Assembly: GCF_021401245.1 (NCBI RefSeq)
Contig: NZ_JACBFY010000001.1
Location: 248,001-312,000 of the forward strand
Origin: Pseudacidovorax sp. NFM-22
GTDB lineage: Bacteria; Pseudomonadota; Gammaproteobacteria; Burkholderiales; Burkholderiaceae_C
Length of the DNA: 64,000 nt
Reading direction: 5' to 3'
Shown: positions 23,973 to 34,046 of the stretch, piece after piece
Position numbering within the stretch: the first letter of the stretch is position 1
Layout: each line of letters begins with the position of its first letter
Translations under genes and position numbers: made by a program
Notes under the pieces: model-generated
Seen by the model: the letters and a program-made list of their open reading frames with translations, nothing else
What the model was told of the DNA's origin: nothing
Database searches by the model: none

Positions 23973-25448
23973 TCAGGCGGCCGTGACGTGCACGCCCGGG
24001 CGGCGGCCGTCGTTCCAGCGGCCACCCAGGGCACGCTCGATCTGCGCCGCCAGCTGCAGCAGCAGGCCGTCGTTGGCCTGGCGCGCCTGGGCATGGATGC
24101 CGAAGGGCAGCCCGTTGGCCTGCTGCGCCATCGGCAGCGAGATGGCCGGGATGCCGCACAGGTTGGACAGGGGCGTGTACGAGAAGAACTTCCAGAGGTT
24201 GTCGAACCAGTCGAGCACGTCCGGGTTGTCGCTGGTCGTCAGGTACTCGGTGGTGCCGATGCGCGGCGTGGGCAGCGCGGTGATGGGCGTGAGGATGATG
24301 TCCCAGTCCTCGAAGAAGGCCCCGAAGGCGCGGGCCGTGCTGTTGAACACGGCCTGCATCTTGTAGCGCTCGGCGTACGACAGGTCCTTGCCGGCTTCCC
24401 AGATGCGGATATTGATCGGCTCGATCAGTTCCGCGGGCGGGCGCTCCAGCCCGCTCTTCGCCAGCAGGCCGTTGATGACCTGGGCGAAGTTGCTGATGTA
24501 GCAGGTGGTCTGCGCGCGGAAGGCTTCGCGCAGGTCGGCCTTGGGCAGCGCCCATTCGACATGGTGGCCCAGGCCTTCGAGGAAGCGCGCGGCCTTCTCC
24601 AGCTCGGCCACGATCTCGGGGGTGGCGCGGTAGTCGCCCCATTCGTGCGAGAGCGCGATGCGCAGCCGGCCCGGGTCCTTCTGGATCAGCTGGGTGTAGG
24701 GCTCGGGCGTCGTCCAGAAGGGCATGAACTCGCCAGGCGCGCCGCCGCGGCAGGCATCGACGAAGGCCGCCGTGTCGCGCACCGTGCGGCTGTGGCAGCC
24801 CTGGATGGAGACATAGCCGGTGATGTCCGACAGGTTGGGCCCGATGCTGAACACGCCGCGCGAAGGCTTGAGGCCGATGTTGCCGTTGAAGCCGGCCGGG
24901 ATGCGGATGGAGCCGCCACCGTCGGTGGCATGCGACATGGGCACCACGCCCGCGGCGACCATGGCCGAGGTGCCGGCCGAGGAACCGCAGGTGGTGAAGT
25001 CGGTGTTCCAGGGATTGCGCGTGACGTACACGGCCGGGTTCTCCGCCGAGCTGCAGACGCCGAACTCGGGCGTGGTGGTGCGGCCCATGAGGTTGAGGCC
25101 GGCCTTGCGCATCTGCTTCGTCAGCCAGGCGTCCTCGGTCGGGCGGTTGCCACGCATGAAGAGCGAGCCCTGCTCCTGCAGCCGGCCCTTGAGCGTGGGG
25201 CCCAGGTCCTTCATGAGGAAGGGCACGCCGGCGAAGGGGCCTTGCGGATTCAGCCCATCCTTGAGCGGGTCGGCCACCACGTCCTCGAAGACCTCGACCA
25301 CGGCCGAGAGCGTCGGGTTGGTCTTCGCGATGCCGGCCGCGGCCTGCTGCGCGAGTTCGGCGGCGGTCAGCTCGCCCTGGCGCACCTTCTCGGCCAGGGC
25401 CGTCGCGTCCTGCGCGGCCCATTCGTCCCAGCTCATTGCCAATGTCAT
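23973..25448 (-). CDS. Amidase-signature family amidohydrolase
   Basis: 491 aa. The Ser-cisSer-Lys catalytic triad of the amidase signature family is visible: Lys in GVPFLMKDLGP, the cis-Ser in FTTCGSSAGTSAMVAAG, and the nucleophilic Ser in ATDGGGSIRIPAGFNG. The family hydrolyses a wide range of amides; substrate cannot be named. It sits downstream of a complete peptide-type ABC transporter on the same strand, after a 229-bp gap with repeats, and directly upstream of azlCD. A plausible theme is uptake of an amide or peptide and its hydrolysis. Confidence 0.88.
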   Translation of the reverse strand: MTLAMSWDEWAAQDATALAEKVRQGELTAAELAQQAAAGIAKTNPTLSAVVEVFEDVVADPLKDGLNPQGPFAGVPFLMKDLGPTLKGRLQEQGSLFMRGNRPTEDAWLTKQMRKAGLNLMGRTTTPEFGVCSSAENPAVYVTRNPWNTDFTTCGSSAGTSAMVAAGVVPMSHATDGGGSIRIPAGFNGNIGLKPSRGVFSIGPNLSDITGYVSIQGCHSRTVRDTAAFVDACRGGAPGEFMPFWTTPEPYTQLIQKDPGRLRIALSHEWGDYRATPEIVAELEKAARFLEGLGHHVEWALPKADLREAFRAQTTCYISNFAQVINGLLAKSGLERPPAELIEPINIRIWEAGKDLSYAERYKMQAVFNSTARAFGAFFEDWDIILTPITALPTPRIGTTEYLTTSDNPDVLDWFDNLWKFFSYTPLSNLCGIPAISLPMAQQANGLPFGIHAQARQANDGLLLQLAAQIERALGGRWNDGRRPGVHVTAA

Positions 25449-25523
25449 GTCGTGTGTTCCTGTTGTCTGGTTGTCGGTCGAACCGAAAATTCTGCCTGCT
25501 GGGGGCAAGGCCAGTCAGTTAAG

Positions 25524-25631
25524 CCGTTCGCCCTGAGCTTGTCGAAGGGCTTTGGTACGCACGCGCACTGGCTTCGACAGGCTCAGCCCGAACGGTCTTA
25601 GCCCGAACTGTCTTAGCCCGAACGGTCTTTG
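25524..25631. repeat. Second inverted pair of the 25-bp element plus a 15-bp tandem repeat
   Basis: CCGTTCGCCCTGAGCTTGTC (25524 on) and GGCTTCGACAGGCTCAGCCC (25570 on) are inverted copies of the element seen at 22742-22847. Directly after the second copy, GTCTTAGCCCGAAC is repeated (about 25595-25625) with single-base changes. These fill the gap between the amidase start and the ABC ATPase stop. Confidence 0.75.
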
Positions 25632-25677
25632 GCTGACGGAGTGGCATCGGCATTGGCCTGGAGGGGCTGATGCGCGC

Positions 25678-27348
25678 TCAGGCGGCGAGCGCAAGCTCGG
25701 TGCGCGGGGCCGCTTCCAGCAGCTTGCGCGTGTAGGCATGGGCCGGCTGGCCGAACACCTCGGCCGTCAAACCTTCTTCCACGATGCGGCCCTGGTTCAT
25801 CACGATCACGCGGTCGCACAGCTGCGCCGCGACCCGCAGGTCGTGCGTGATGAAGAGGATGCCGAGGCCGAAGTCGCGCTGCACTTCGCGCAGCAGGTCC
25901 AGGATCTGCGCCTGCACCGACACGTCGAGCGCCGACACGGCCTCGTCCGCCACCAGCACCTGCGGCTGGCAGGCGACGGCGCGGGCGATGGCCAGGCGCT
26001 GCCGCTGACCGCCCGAGAACTGGTGCGGGTAGCGCGACAGCGCGGCCCGCGGCAGCTGGATGCGGTCCATCAGTTCCTCGGCCAGCTTGCGCGCGGCCGG
26101 CACGTCCATGCCGAAGTTGACGGCGCCCTCGATCATCGAAGAGCCCACGGTGCGCCGCGGGTTGAGCGAGCGGTTCGGGTCCTGAAAGACCACCTGCACC
26201 CGCGAGCGCAGCGGCCGCAGCCGCGATTCGGACAGCGACTGCACCTCGCGGTCGCCCCAGGTGATGGTGCCCTCGCTCGGGTCGATGAGCCGGATCATGC
26301 AGCGCGCGAAGGTGGACTTGCCCGAGCCCGACTCGCCCACCACGCCCACCGTCTCGCCGCGGTGCACGGCCACGCTGGCGTCCTGCAGGGCGGTGTTGGG
26401 CTTGGCGCGGCCCAGCCAGTCGCGGCGCACATAGGTCTTGCCGACGGCACGGCCGGCCAGCAGCGCGGGGCCGCCGGGCAGCGCGCGCGGCGGGGGCGGC
26501 ACCATGCCGGGCACGGCCGCCAGCAGCATGCGGGTGTAGTCCTCGCGCGGTGTGCGCAGCACCTGCTCGCGCGGGCCCTGCTCCACCACCTTGCCGCGGT
26601 GCATCACCATCACCTCGTCGGCGATCTCGGCGACCACGCCCATGTCGTGCGTGATGAACAGCACCGCACTGCCCTGCTCCTGCTGCAGCTCGGCGATCAG
26701 CTTGAGGATCTCGGCCTGCGTGGTCACGTCCAGCGCCGTGGTCGGCTCGTCGCAGATCAAGAGGCGCGGCTTGAGGATGATCGCCATGGCGATCACGATG
26801 CGCTGCCGCTGCCCGCCCGAGAGCTGGTGCGGATAGCTCGCAAAGATGCGCTGCGGATCGGGCAGGCGCACGCGCTCGAACACCTGCAGGATGCGCGCCT
26901 TGCGCTCGGCCGGCGTGAGCGCCGTGTGGTTGCGCAGCAGCTCGTCCACCTGCTCGCCGCAGCTGAGCACCGGGTTGAGCGCCGTCATCGGCTCCTGGAA
27001 GATCATGCCCATCACCTGGCCGCGCAGGGCGCGCAGGCGCTTCTCGGGCAGGTACCTGCCGTTGGTCAGCAGCGCCTCGCCGGCCAGCACGATGTCGCCC
27101 GCCGTGATGGTCAGGCCCTTGGCCAGCAGCGCCATCACGGTGGTGGCCAGCACGGACTTGCCGGAGCCGGACTCGCCCACGATGCACAGCGTGCGGCCAG
27201 CCTCGATGCGCACGTCCAGCCGCTCGATGGCATGGGGCCGGTCGGCGTCGGCGGGCAGCGCGACCCGCAGGCCGCGCACTTCTAGCACTGGGCTCGCCGG
27301 CACGGGCGGGGCTTCGCCAGCGGCGATGCGGGTGGGAAGGGGTTTCAT
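25678..27348 (-). CDS. Fused dipeptide/oligopeptide ABC transporter ATPase (two ATPase domains)
   Basis: 556 aa with two complete ABC cassettes, equivalent to DppD and DppF joined (as in YejF/GsiA). First cassette: Walker A IVGESGSGKSVL, signature HQLSGGQRQRIVIAM, Walker B LLICDEPTTALD. Second: VVGESGSGKSTFAR, HQFSGGQRQRLAIAR, VLVADEAVSALD. A short oligopeptide-type C-terminal extension follows each. It energises uptake through the two permeases just upstream (13-nt gap). GTG-type starts slightly upstream are possible; MKPLPTRIAAG is preferred. Confidence 0.93.
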   Translation of the reverse strand: MKPLPTRIAAGEAPPVPASPVLEVRGLRVALPADADRPHAIERLDVRIEAGRTLCIVGESGSGKSVLATTVMALLAKGLTITAGDIVLAGEALLTNGRYLPEKRLRALRGQVMGMIFQEPMTALNPVLSCGEQVDELLRNHTALTPAERKARILQVFERVRLPDPQRIFASYPHQLSGGQRQRIVIAMAIILKPRLLICDEPTTALDVTTQAEILKLIAELQQEQGSAVLFITHDMGVVAEIADEVMVMHRGKVVEQGPREQVLRTPREDYTRMLLAAVPGMVPPPPRALPGGPALLAGRAVGKTYVRRDWLGRAKPNTALQDASVAVHRGETVGVVGESGSGKSTFARCMIRLIDPSEGTITWGDREVQSLSESRLRPLRSRVQVVFQDPNRSLNPRRTVGSSMIEGAVNFGMDVPAARKLAEELMDRIQLPRAALSRYPHQFSGGQRQRLAIARAVACQPQVLVADEAVSALDVSVQAQILDLLREVQRDFGLGILFITHDLRVAAQLCDRVIVMNQGRIVEEGLTAEVFGQPAHAYTRKLLEAAPRTELALAA

Positions 27349-27361
27349 GGTCACACCTCGC

Positions 27362-28234
27362 TCAGCTGCGCTTGGAGAACTTGGGATCGAGCACATCGCG
27401 CAGCCCGTCGCCCAGCAGGTTGATGGCCAGCACGGTGGGCACGAGGAAGAGCGCGGGCCACAGCACGTTGCCGGGCGCCTGCGAGAACAGCACGCGGCCT
27501 TCGGCCATGATGTTTCCCCAGGTGGGCACCTCGGCCGGCAGGCCCAGGCCCAGGAAGCTCAGGATGGCCTCGGTCAGCACGGCCGAGGCCGCGATGAAGG
27601 TGCCCTGCACGATCAGCGGCGCCAGCGCGTTGGGCAGGATGTCGCGCCACAGGATCACCGCATTGGGCGTGGCCAGCGCGCGGGCGGCCTCGACGAAGGG
27701 CTCGTCGCGCAGGCCGATCACCAGGGCGCGCACCAGGCGCGTCACCCGCGGCACCTCGGGCACGGCGATGGCCAGGATCACGGTCGGCAGGCTGGCGCCC
27801 AGCATGGCCACTAGGGTGATGGCCAGCAGCACGGCCGGGATGGCCATCAGGCCGTCCATCACCCGCATCAGCACGGCGTCGGCGGCACGGAAGTAGCCGG
27901 CCAGCATGCCCAGGGTGCAGCCCAGCGCGATGGCGAGGAAGGCCGTGAGCGCACCCACCAGCATCGAGATGCGGGTGCCGTAGAGCACGCGGCTCCACAC
28001 GTCGCGGCCCACGCTGTCGCTGCCCATCCAGAAGGTGTGCTGCACCGTCGCGCCGTCGGGCAGCGTGACCTGGCCGGCGGTGCCGGCCGGCACGGTAATG
28101 AAGTTCGCGTCCATGGCCGAGGGGTCGAAGGTGCCCAGCCAGGGCGCCATCAAGCCCATCAGCGCGAGCACCAGCAGCACCAGCGTGCCGCCGCGCACGG
28201 CGCCATGGCGCCAGAGTTTGTGGAAGGTGCCCAT
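27362..28234 (-). CDS. Peptide-type ABC transporter permease (DppC-like)
   Basis: 290 aa, inner membrane. An N-terminal helix (ALMGLMAPWLGTF region) with the OppC-like GSDSVGRDVWSRVLYGTRISM, then five helices and the EAA-type loop (EAARALATPNAVILWRDILPN). It pairs with the DppB-like permease 4 nt upstream. Substrate is set by the receptor at 29194-30813. Confidence 0.92.
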   Translation of the reverse strand: MGTFHKLWRHGAVRGGTLVLLVLALMGLMAPWLGTFDPSAMDANFITVPAGTAGQVTLPDGATVQHTFWMGSDSVGRDVWSRVLYGTRISMLVGALTAFLAIALGCTLGMLAGYFRAADAVLMRVMDGLMAIPAVLLAITLVAMLGASLPTVILAIAVPEVPRVTRLVRALVIGLRDEPFVEAARALATPNAVILWRDILPNALAPLIVQGTFIAASAVLTEAILSFLGLGLPAEVPTWGNIMAEGRVLFSQAPGNVLWPALFLVPTVLAINLLGDGLRDVLDPKFSKRS

Positions 28235-28238
28235 GGCT

Positions 28239-29180
<942 letters not shown>

Positions 29181-29193
29181 GGCCGCCCTGCCC

Positions 29194-30813
29194 TTACTGC
29201 TTGCGGATGTTCCAGTACACCTGGGCACCGGCGGGCACCAGGCCGCTCACGCCCTTGCGCACGGCGGCCGGCTGGTTGTACTGGCCCACGGGCACATGGG
29301 TGACGCTCTGGAAGGCCTGCAGCTGCGCGGCCTCGGCCAGCTTCTTCTTCTCGGCGTCGGTGGTGGCGGCGATGAACTGCTTCTTGATGGCTTCGAGCTT
29401 CGGATCGTCCTGCCAGCCGAACCAGCCCTTGTCGCCGGTGGCGTTCATCATGGCCATGGTCAGCGGGTTGAGGATGTCCGAGGCCGTCCAGGAGGTCATG
29501 AAGATGCTCCAGCCGCCGGCCGAGGGCGCGTCCTTCTTGGCGCGGCGGGCCACCAGGGTCTGCCAGTCCATGTTCTGCATGTCGACCTTGAAGCCGGCCT
29601 GCTCCAGCTGCTGCTTGGCCACCAGCGGCAGCTTGCCGATGGTGCCGTTGTCCGATGGGCGCATCAGCACCACCGGCTCGCCCTTGTAGCCGGCCTCAGC
29701 CAGCAGGGCCTTGGCCTTCTGCGGGTTGGCGATGCCGGTGTACTCGCCCGTCTTGTCCGACTCGTACAGCGTGCCGCAGGGGAACATGCTCTTGCAGTAG
29801 CGCGTGAGGCCCGGCGTGCCCACCTGGGTGCGCAGGAAGGCCTCCTGGCCCAGGGCCAGCATGGCGGCGCGGCGGATCTTCTCGTTGTCGAAGGGCGCGT
29901 GCAGGAAGTTGAAGCGCAGGATGAACTGGTTGCCCGCCGGCTGGGCATCCACCAGCTCGATGTTGGGATTGCTGCGTAGCGTGGCGTACTGCTCGAAGGC
30001 CGGCTGCTCCAGGATGTCGGCCTCGCCGTTGAGCAGGGCATTGAGCTGCGTCTGCGCGTCGCGGATGAAGAGCCATTCGACGCGGTCCACGTACACGTTC
30101 TTGCCGCCGGCCGTGCCCGACGGTGCCTCGGCGCGCGGCTTGTACTTGGTGTTCTTGAGGAAGACGGCCTTCTCGCCGGGGCGGAACTCGTCGGCCTTGA
30201 AGATGTAGGGGCCCGAGCCGATGGTTTCCTTGATCTGCACGTCGCCGGGCGTGTCGGCCACGCGCTTGGGCATGATGAAGGGCACGTTGGACGAGGGCTT
30301 GCCCAGCGCCTCGGTCACCAGGCCGAAGGGCTCCTTCAGCTGGATGACGAAGGTCTTGGCGTCGGGCGTCTCGTACTTCTCGATGGCCTTGGCCAGCTGG
30401 CCGCCGAAGGTGTCGCGGCTGGCCCAGCGCTTGAGCGAGGCGACCACGTCCTCGCTGGTGACCGGCTTGCCGTCATGGAACTCCAGACCGTCGCGCAGCT
30501 GGAAGGTCCAGGTCTTGTTGTCCTTGGACACGCTCCATTTGCCCACCATCTGCGGCTGGATCTTGCCCTGGGCGTCGGTGCCGAACAGGGTGTCGTAGAT
30601 CATGTAGCCGAAGTTGCGCGAGATGTACGCCGTGGTCCAGATCGGGTCCAGCACCGTCATGTTGGTGGTGGGGATGATCTTGAGCGTAGTGCTCTGCGCG
30701 GCGGCGGGCAGCGCGGCGCCGGCCGTCACGACCAGCATGGCGGCACAGGCCGCCCACTTCGACAGGGCACGGCGGCTCACGGGGCGGGCGGCGGAGGGGT
30801 TGGGGGTGTGCAT
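29194..30813 (-). CDS. Peptide/opine-type ABC transporter substrate-binding protein (family 5)
   Basis: 539 aa periplasmic receptor. The signal region SRRALSKWAACAAMLVVTAG contains a twin-arginine-like SRRALSK, cleaved near AAAQS. SBP_bac_5 features: MIYDTLFGTDAQGKIQPQMV, WTFQLRDGLEFHDGKPVTS and DVVASLKRW. It delivers the ligand to the DppBC-like permeases. It is the first gene of the operon and is transcribed away from the MocR regulator, whose likely sites lie in the 146 bp between them. Confidence 0.92.
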   Translation of the reverse strand: MHTPNPSAARPVSRRALSKWAACAAMLVVTAGAALPAAAQSTTLKIIPTTNMTVLDPIWTTAYISRNFGYMIYDTLFGTDAQGKIQPQMVGKWSVSKDNKTWTFQLRDGLEFHDGKPVTSEDVVASLKRWASRDTFGGQLAKAIEKYETPDAKTFVIQLKEPFGLVTEALGKPSSNVPFIMPKRVADTPGDVQIKETIGSGPYIFKADEFRPGEKAVFLKNTKYKPRAEAPSGTAGGKNVYVDRVEWLFIRDAQTQLNALLNGEADILEQPAFEQYATLRSNPNIELVDAQPAGNQFILRFNFLHAPFDNEKIRRAAMLALGQEAFLRTQVGTPGLTRYCKSMFPCGTLYESDKTGEYTGIANPQKAKALLAEAGYKGEPVVLMRPSDNGTIGKLPLVAKQQLEQAGFKVDMQNMDWQTLVARRAKKDAPSAGGWSIFMTSWTASDILNPLTMAMMNATGDKGWFGWQDDPKLEAIKKQFIAATTDAEKKKLAEAAQLQAFQSVTHVPVGQYNQPAAVRKGVSGLVPAGAQVYWNIRKQ

Positions 30814-30959
30814 GAAGCTTCCGAAGTAGGCGGTGGAAAGACAGGAAAGATCCGGCTTGCCGGTGGGGATGGATTGGGACAAAAATCGCGGCAATTGAAT
30901 ATGTACAGTTGATCAAGGCTGCACTAGAACAGTCCAACTTCCCGATCACACACAGGTGC
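30814..30959. promoter_or_regulatory. Divergent promoter region, ABC receptor / MocR regulator
   Basis: This 146-bp space is notably AT-rich around GAATATGTACAGTTGATC (30897-30914), with ACAGTTGATC and AGAACAGTCC giving a spaced direct ACAGT repeat. MocR proteins commonly bind spaced direct repeats in such regions. Specific binding is inferred. Confidence 0.4.
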
Positions 30960-32426
30960 ATGGCACGCACCCAATCAGTGCCCCCGCACCGCGCGACCCC
31001 CACGCCCCTGCCCATGATTTCGCTCGACCCCCACTCCGACGTGCCGCTGGTGCGCCAGATCCGCGACGCGCTGGCCCTGCAGATCGACCGCGGCACGCTC
31101 GCCGTCGGTGCACGCCTGCCTTCGGTGCGCGAGCTGGCGCGCGAATCGGGCGTGAGCACCATGACCGCCACCAATGCCTACCAGCGCCTCGTGGCCGACG
31201 GCTACGTGGAGGCGCGGCCGGCCAGCGGCTACTACGTCGCGGCCCATGGCGATACCGCTGGCCAGGCCGCGCGGCGCAAGCCTTTCGTCGGCCGCACGGC
31301 GGTCGATTCGCTGTGGCTGATCCGCCGCGTGTACGAGGACGACGCCTCGCTGCTCAACGCCGGCTGCGGCTGGATCCCGCCCGAATGGCTGCAGTCGGAC
31401 GCCGTGCGCCGCGCCCTGGCGGGCCTGGCCCGCAAGCAGGGCCCTGCCCTCGCCCGCTATGGCTCGCCCCACGGCTACCTGCCGCTGCGCCAGCAGATCG
31501 AGGCGCAACTGGGCGCCCGCGCCATCCAGGCGCCGCCGCACCAGATCGTGCTGACCCACGGCGCCACCCAGGCCCTGGCGCTGGCCGGCCGCTGCCTGCT
31601 GCAGCCCGGCGACGCCGTGCTGGTGGACGACCCCGGCTCCACCAACCTCTTCGAGACGCTGCGCCAGCTGGGCGCCCGCCTCGTCGGCGTGCCCCGCCTG
31701 CAGGACGGCCCCGACCTCACGGCCCTGCAGGCCCTGGCCCAGCGCCACCGGCCCAAGGCCTTCTTCATCCAGACCCAGCTGCACAACCCCACCGGCTCGT
31801 CCTGCGCGCCGGCCAAGGCCTACCAGTTGCTGCGCCTGGCCGAGCAACTGGGCTTTGCCATCGTCGAGAACGACGTCATGGCCGGCCTGGAGCCGCCCGG
31901 CGCCACCTCGCTCGCCAGCCTGGACCAACTGCGGCGGGTCATCTACGTGGGCGGGTTCTCCAAGCTGGTCTCACCCAGCCTGCGCGTGGGCTTCGTCACC
32001 GCCAGCGAGGAGATGGTCGACAAGCTCATCCACGCCAAGATGGGCGACAGCCTGACCAGCTCGGAGATGAACGAACGGCTGGTGCATGCCGTGCTGGCCG
32101 AGGGCAAGCACCGCGCCCACGTGGCGCGGCTGGCGCAGCGCCTGGCCGAGGCGCAGGTGGCCGTGTGTGCGGGGCTGGCAAAGGCGGGGCTGGAAGTGTT
32201 CGGGCAGCCGGCGGGCGGGCCGTTTCTGTGGGCGCGGCTGCCGTCGGAGGGTGTCGATGCCGTTGCGGTGGCGCAGCGGGCGGTGGCGGCGGGGCTGCTG
32301 CTGGCGCCGGGGCATCTGTTTCGGCCGACGGCAGAGCGGACGGGGTGGATGCGGTTCAATGCGGCGTATGCGGATGATGCGCGCGTGTATGACTTTTTGG
32401 CTCGCGACGTCAACGCAGCGCAATGA
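30960..32426 (+). CDS. MocR/PdxR-type GntR regulator with aminotransferase domain
   Basis: 488 aa. The N-terminal GntR winged helix (VPLVRQIRDALALQIDRG, LPSVRELARESGVSTMTATNAYQRL, about residues 25-85) is fused to a fold-type I aminotransferase domain with the PLP lysine in YVGGFSKLVSPSLRVGF and the NPTG loop HNPTGSS. The regulator probably senses PLP or an amino-compound through the bound cofactor. Start at MARTQSVPPHR; upstream in-frame codons have no ribosome site. Divergent to the ABC operon, which it likely controls. It is the last core gene before an AT-rich island. Confidence 0.92.
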   Translation: MARTQSVPPHRATPTPLPMISLDPHSDVPLVRQIRDALALQIDRGTLAVGARLPSVRELARESGVSTMTATNAYQRLVADGYVEARPASGYYVAAHGDTAGQAARRKPFVGRTAVDSLWLIRRVYEDDASLLNAGCGWIPPEWLQSDAVRRALAGLARKQGPALARYGSPHGYLPLRQQIEAQLGARAIQAPPHQIVLTHGATQALALAGRCLLQPGDAVLVDDPGSTNLFETLRQLGARLVGVPRLQDGPDLTALQALAQRHRPKAFFIQTQLHNPTGSSCAPAKAYQLLRLAEQLGFAIVENDVMAGLEPPGATSLASLDQLRRVIYVGGFSKLVSPSLRVGFVTASEEMVDKLIHAKMGDSLTSSEMNERLVHAVLAEGKHRAHVARLAQRLAEAQVAVCAGLAKAGLEVFGQPAGGPFLWARLPSEGVDAVAVAQRAVAAGLLLAPGHLFRPTAERTGWMRFNAAYADDARVYDFLARDVNAAQ

Positions 32427-32831
32427 ATGAACTAAGTCCGCCGTCTGATCCCTCCGTTTGTCGGCTGCACGCAGCCCTTGCCTACCGCACAGGATCTCTG
32501 TGTATATCTGACAGGCCGAAACAAGATTGCCGCAGCATGGCGAGCACAGTACGCACGATATCTATAGTCGTTAGGACGGAGTGACAAGGGAGGCACTTAA
32601 CATTTAGCCGCACTTGAACCGAGCGAAGGTGCTCAATGATTGAGCATATTCCCTCCGAAAAAAGAGGACGGCGAGCTTGTTCCTCGGGCCTGCCGGATTT
32701 TGACAGAGCTAAATGGATGAGCACATAAGAGGGCCCTCGTGGCATGATCGTTGGAGTCGCCAAGCCTAGAGCAGGCATCCGCTGGAAAACGGGGCAAAGA
32801 ATCAGGTATTACACACTGAGGAAAAGCAAAT
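32427..32831. other. Left end of AT-rich island, no gene supported
   Basis: Base composition drops sharply immediately after the MocR stop. A 98-codon frame on the minus strand (32482-32778) has no ribosome site and unlikely composition, and I do not believe it codes. No tRNA, direct repeat or integrase was found here that would explain how the island entered. Confidence 0.5.
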
Positions 32832-32951
32832 ATGAAAATAAGACATCCTTACTTTGCTATATCGCCAATCCTACGCACGTCCAGCGTGCTTCCACGACGT
32901 CATGATGCTTCGCCCGGGTACACAGATTTTTCGCCGGCTCTATTTTTATAA
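32832..32951 (+). CDS. Possible 39-residue small protein upstream of the GHKL ATPase
   Basis: ATG at 32832 is preceded by GAGGA about nine nucleotides away and opens a 39-codon frame (MKIRHPYFAISPILRT at the start, ending SPALFL). It stops 9 bp before the next start at 32961. No family is recognised; it could be a leader peptide or chance. The only support is the ribosome site and position. Confidence 0.25.
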   Translation: MKIRHPYFAISPILRTSSVLPRRHDASPGYTDFSPALFL

Positions 32952-32960
32952 AGCGCCCAC

Positions 32961-33068
32961 ATGGCCTATACAACCATAAATGTGCCCGAAGCGCTGACTG
33001 CCTTTACCGTATTCCCATTCTGCAAGCTACTACAAAAAACAACGGCTAGCCGACGAGCTAATCTTTGA
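32961..33068 (+). pseudogene. N-terminal piece of the GHKL ATPase gene, cut off by a frameshift
   Basis: ATG at 32961 encodes MAYTTINVPEALTAFTVF, then PFCKLLQK, and soon stops at 33066. In the next frame, translation just after the A6 run at 33034-33039 continues QRLADELIFDFSRT, then VEPFGMLVVASEID, joining directly to the main frame at 33103. Removing one A from the run makes one continuous frame. The joined N-terminus looks like the STAS-like start of ATP-binding proteins of this kind. Either the gene is broken, a base-call error exists, or slippage on the A-run restores it. Confidence 0.6.
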
Positions 33069-33102
33069 TTTTTCTAGAACGAGAACCGTAGAGCCTTTCG
33101 GT

Positions 33103-34029
33103 ATGCTCGTGGTCGCTAGCGAGATCGATCGATGCATTGCGTCGCACCCAGAAACTTCTTTTCGTTATAGAAATTTCGAAAAAATGCCATATGCAGCGCA
33201 TATGGGTTTTTTTAAAGCATTTGGGCTGGATTTTGGAAGAAAGCCAGGAGAAGCTTTGGGAAGCCGCAACTATATCCCACTAACCTATTTCGACAGTACT
33301 GTCCTAAAAAACACAGCAGCCCAGCAAGGACTAGACGTCGGCGATGAAATTGAAGCGCAAAGTAAGAGGCTATCTGAAACGCTTTCCGGTGCTGATAGTG
33401 GTGAAGTGTTTGAAACTCTTTCTTATTCAATAAGGGAAATCATGAGAAATGTGGTGGAGCATGCGCAAGTAGATCGTTTTGGTGTTTGTGCGCAGTTCTG
33501 GCCGACAAAGGGTCGCGCAGAGGTAGCAATTGTGGATCGAGGCATCGGTCTAAGAGAAAGCATCAGGGCGAACCCTCACATCGATGCAACAACTGACAAG
33601 AGTGCCATTAACTACGCGCTAATGCCCGCTGTTTCTGGAAAAGCTTTTAAAGGGGCACGAAGACTTGCCAAACGCGGGCCATGGACAAATTCCGGATTCG
33701 GTCTCTATATGACGAGCCGGATCTGCCGGATGGGCGGAAATTTCTTTATATCCAGTGGCACCACCGGCATGCTCCTTACAAGCGGGAAAGACGGCAAACG
33801 GTACTATGAAACGTCCCTAAACGGCACCGCTGTGCGTATGATCATTCGGACGGAAAATTTGGACAGCTTAACCGCCACGCTCGCAAAATTTCGAGAAGAC
33901 GGCTTCGCTATACAACAGAAATATAAGGAGATAGTCAGCATTGACCCATCATCAGCATCATTGATGCTATCCCAAGATTTCGACTTGAATCTGTGGGATA
34001 AGCTATTGAGCAATCTGAGACTGAAATAG
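33103..34029 (+). CDS. GHKL (HATPase_c) ATP-binding protein
   Basis: 308 aa from ATG 33103; the true protein probably starts at 32961 (see the preceding fragment). The GHKL ATP site is visible: N-box SYSIREIMRNVVEHAQ (residues 107-122), G1 box VAIVDRGIGLRES (142-154) and a glycine loop NSGFGLYMTSRICRMGG. No histidine-kinase phosphoacceptor helix or sensor is present, so it resembles stand-alone ATPases such as anti-sigma-type or MORC/defence-associated proteins. Codon use is AT-rich, unlike the flanking genes. Function is not known. It is followed by a gene-poor 264-bp stretch and a convergent two-gene unit. Confidence 0.75.
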   Translation: MLVVASEIDRCIASHPETSFRYRNFEKMPYAAHMGFFKAFGLDFGRKPGEALGSRNYIPLTYFDSTVLKNTAAQQGLDVGDEIEAQSKRLSETLSGADSGEVFETLSYSIREIMRNVVEHAQVDRFGVCAQFWPTKGRAEVAIVDRGIGLRESIRANPHIDATTDKSAINYALMPAVSGKAFKGARRLAKRGPWTNSGFGLYMTSRICRMGGNFFISSGTTGMLLTSGKDGKRYYETSLNGTAVRMIIRTENLDSLTATLAKFREDGFAIQQKYKEIVSIDPSSASLMLSQDFDLNLWDKLLSNLRLK

Positions 34030-34046
34030 AGTGCTTCGTGCAATGG

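Noticed and set aside
32482-32778. Minus-strand frame of 98 codons at the left end of the first island
   Set aside because: No ribosome site, no recognisable domain and no conserved-looking composition.
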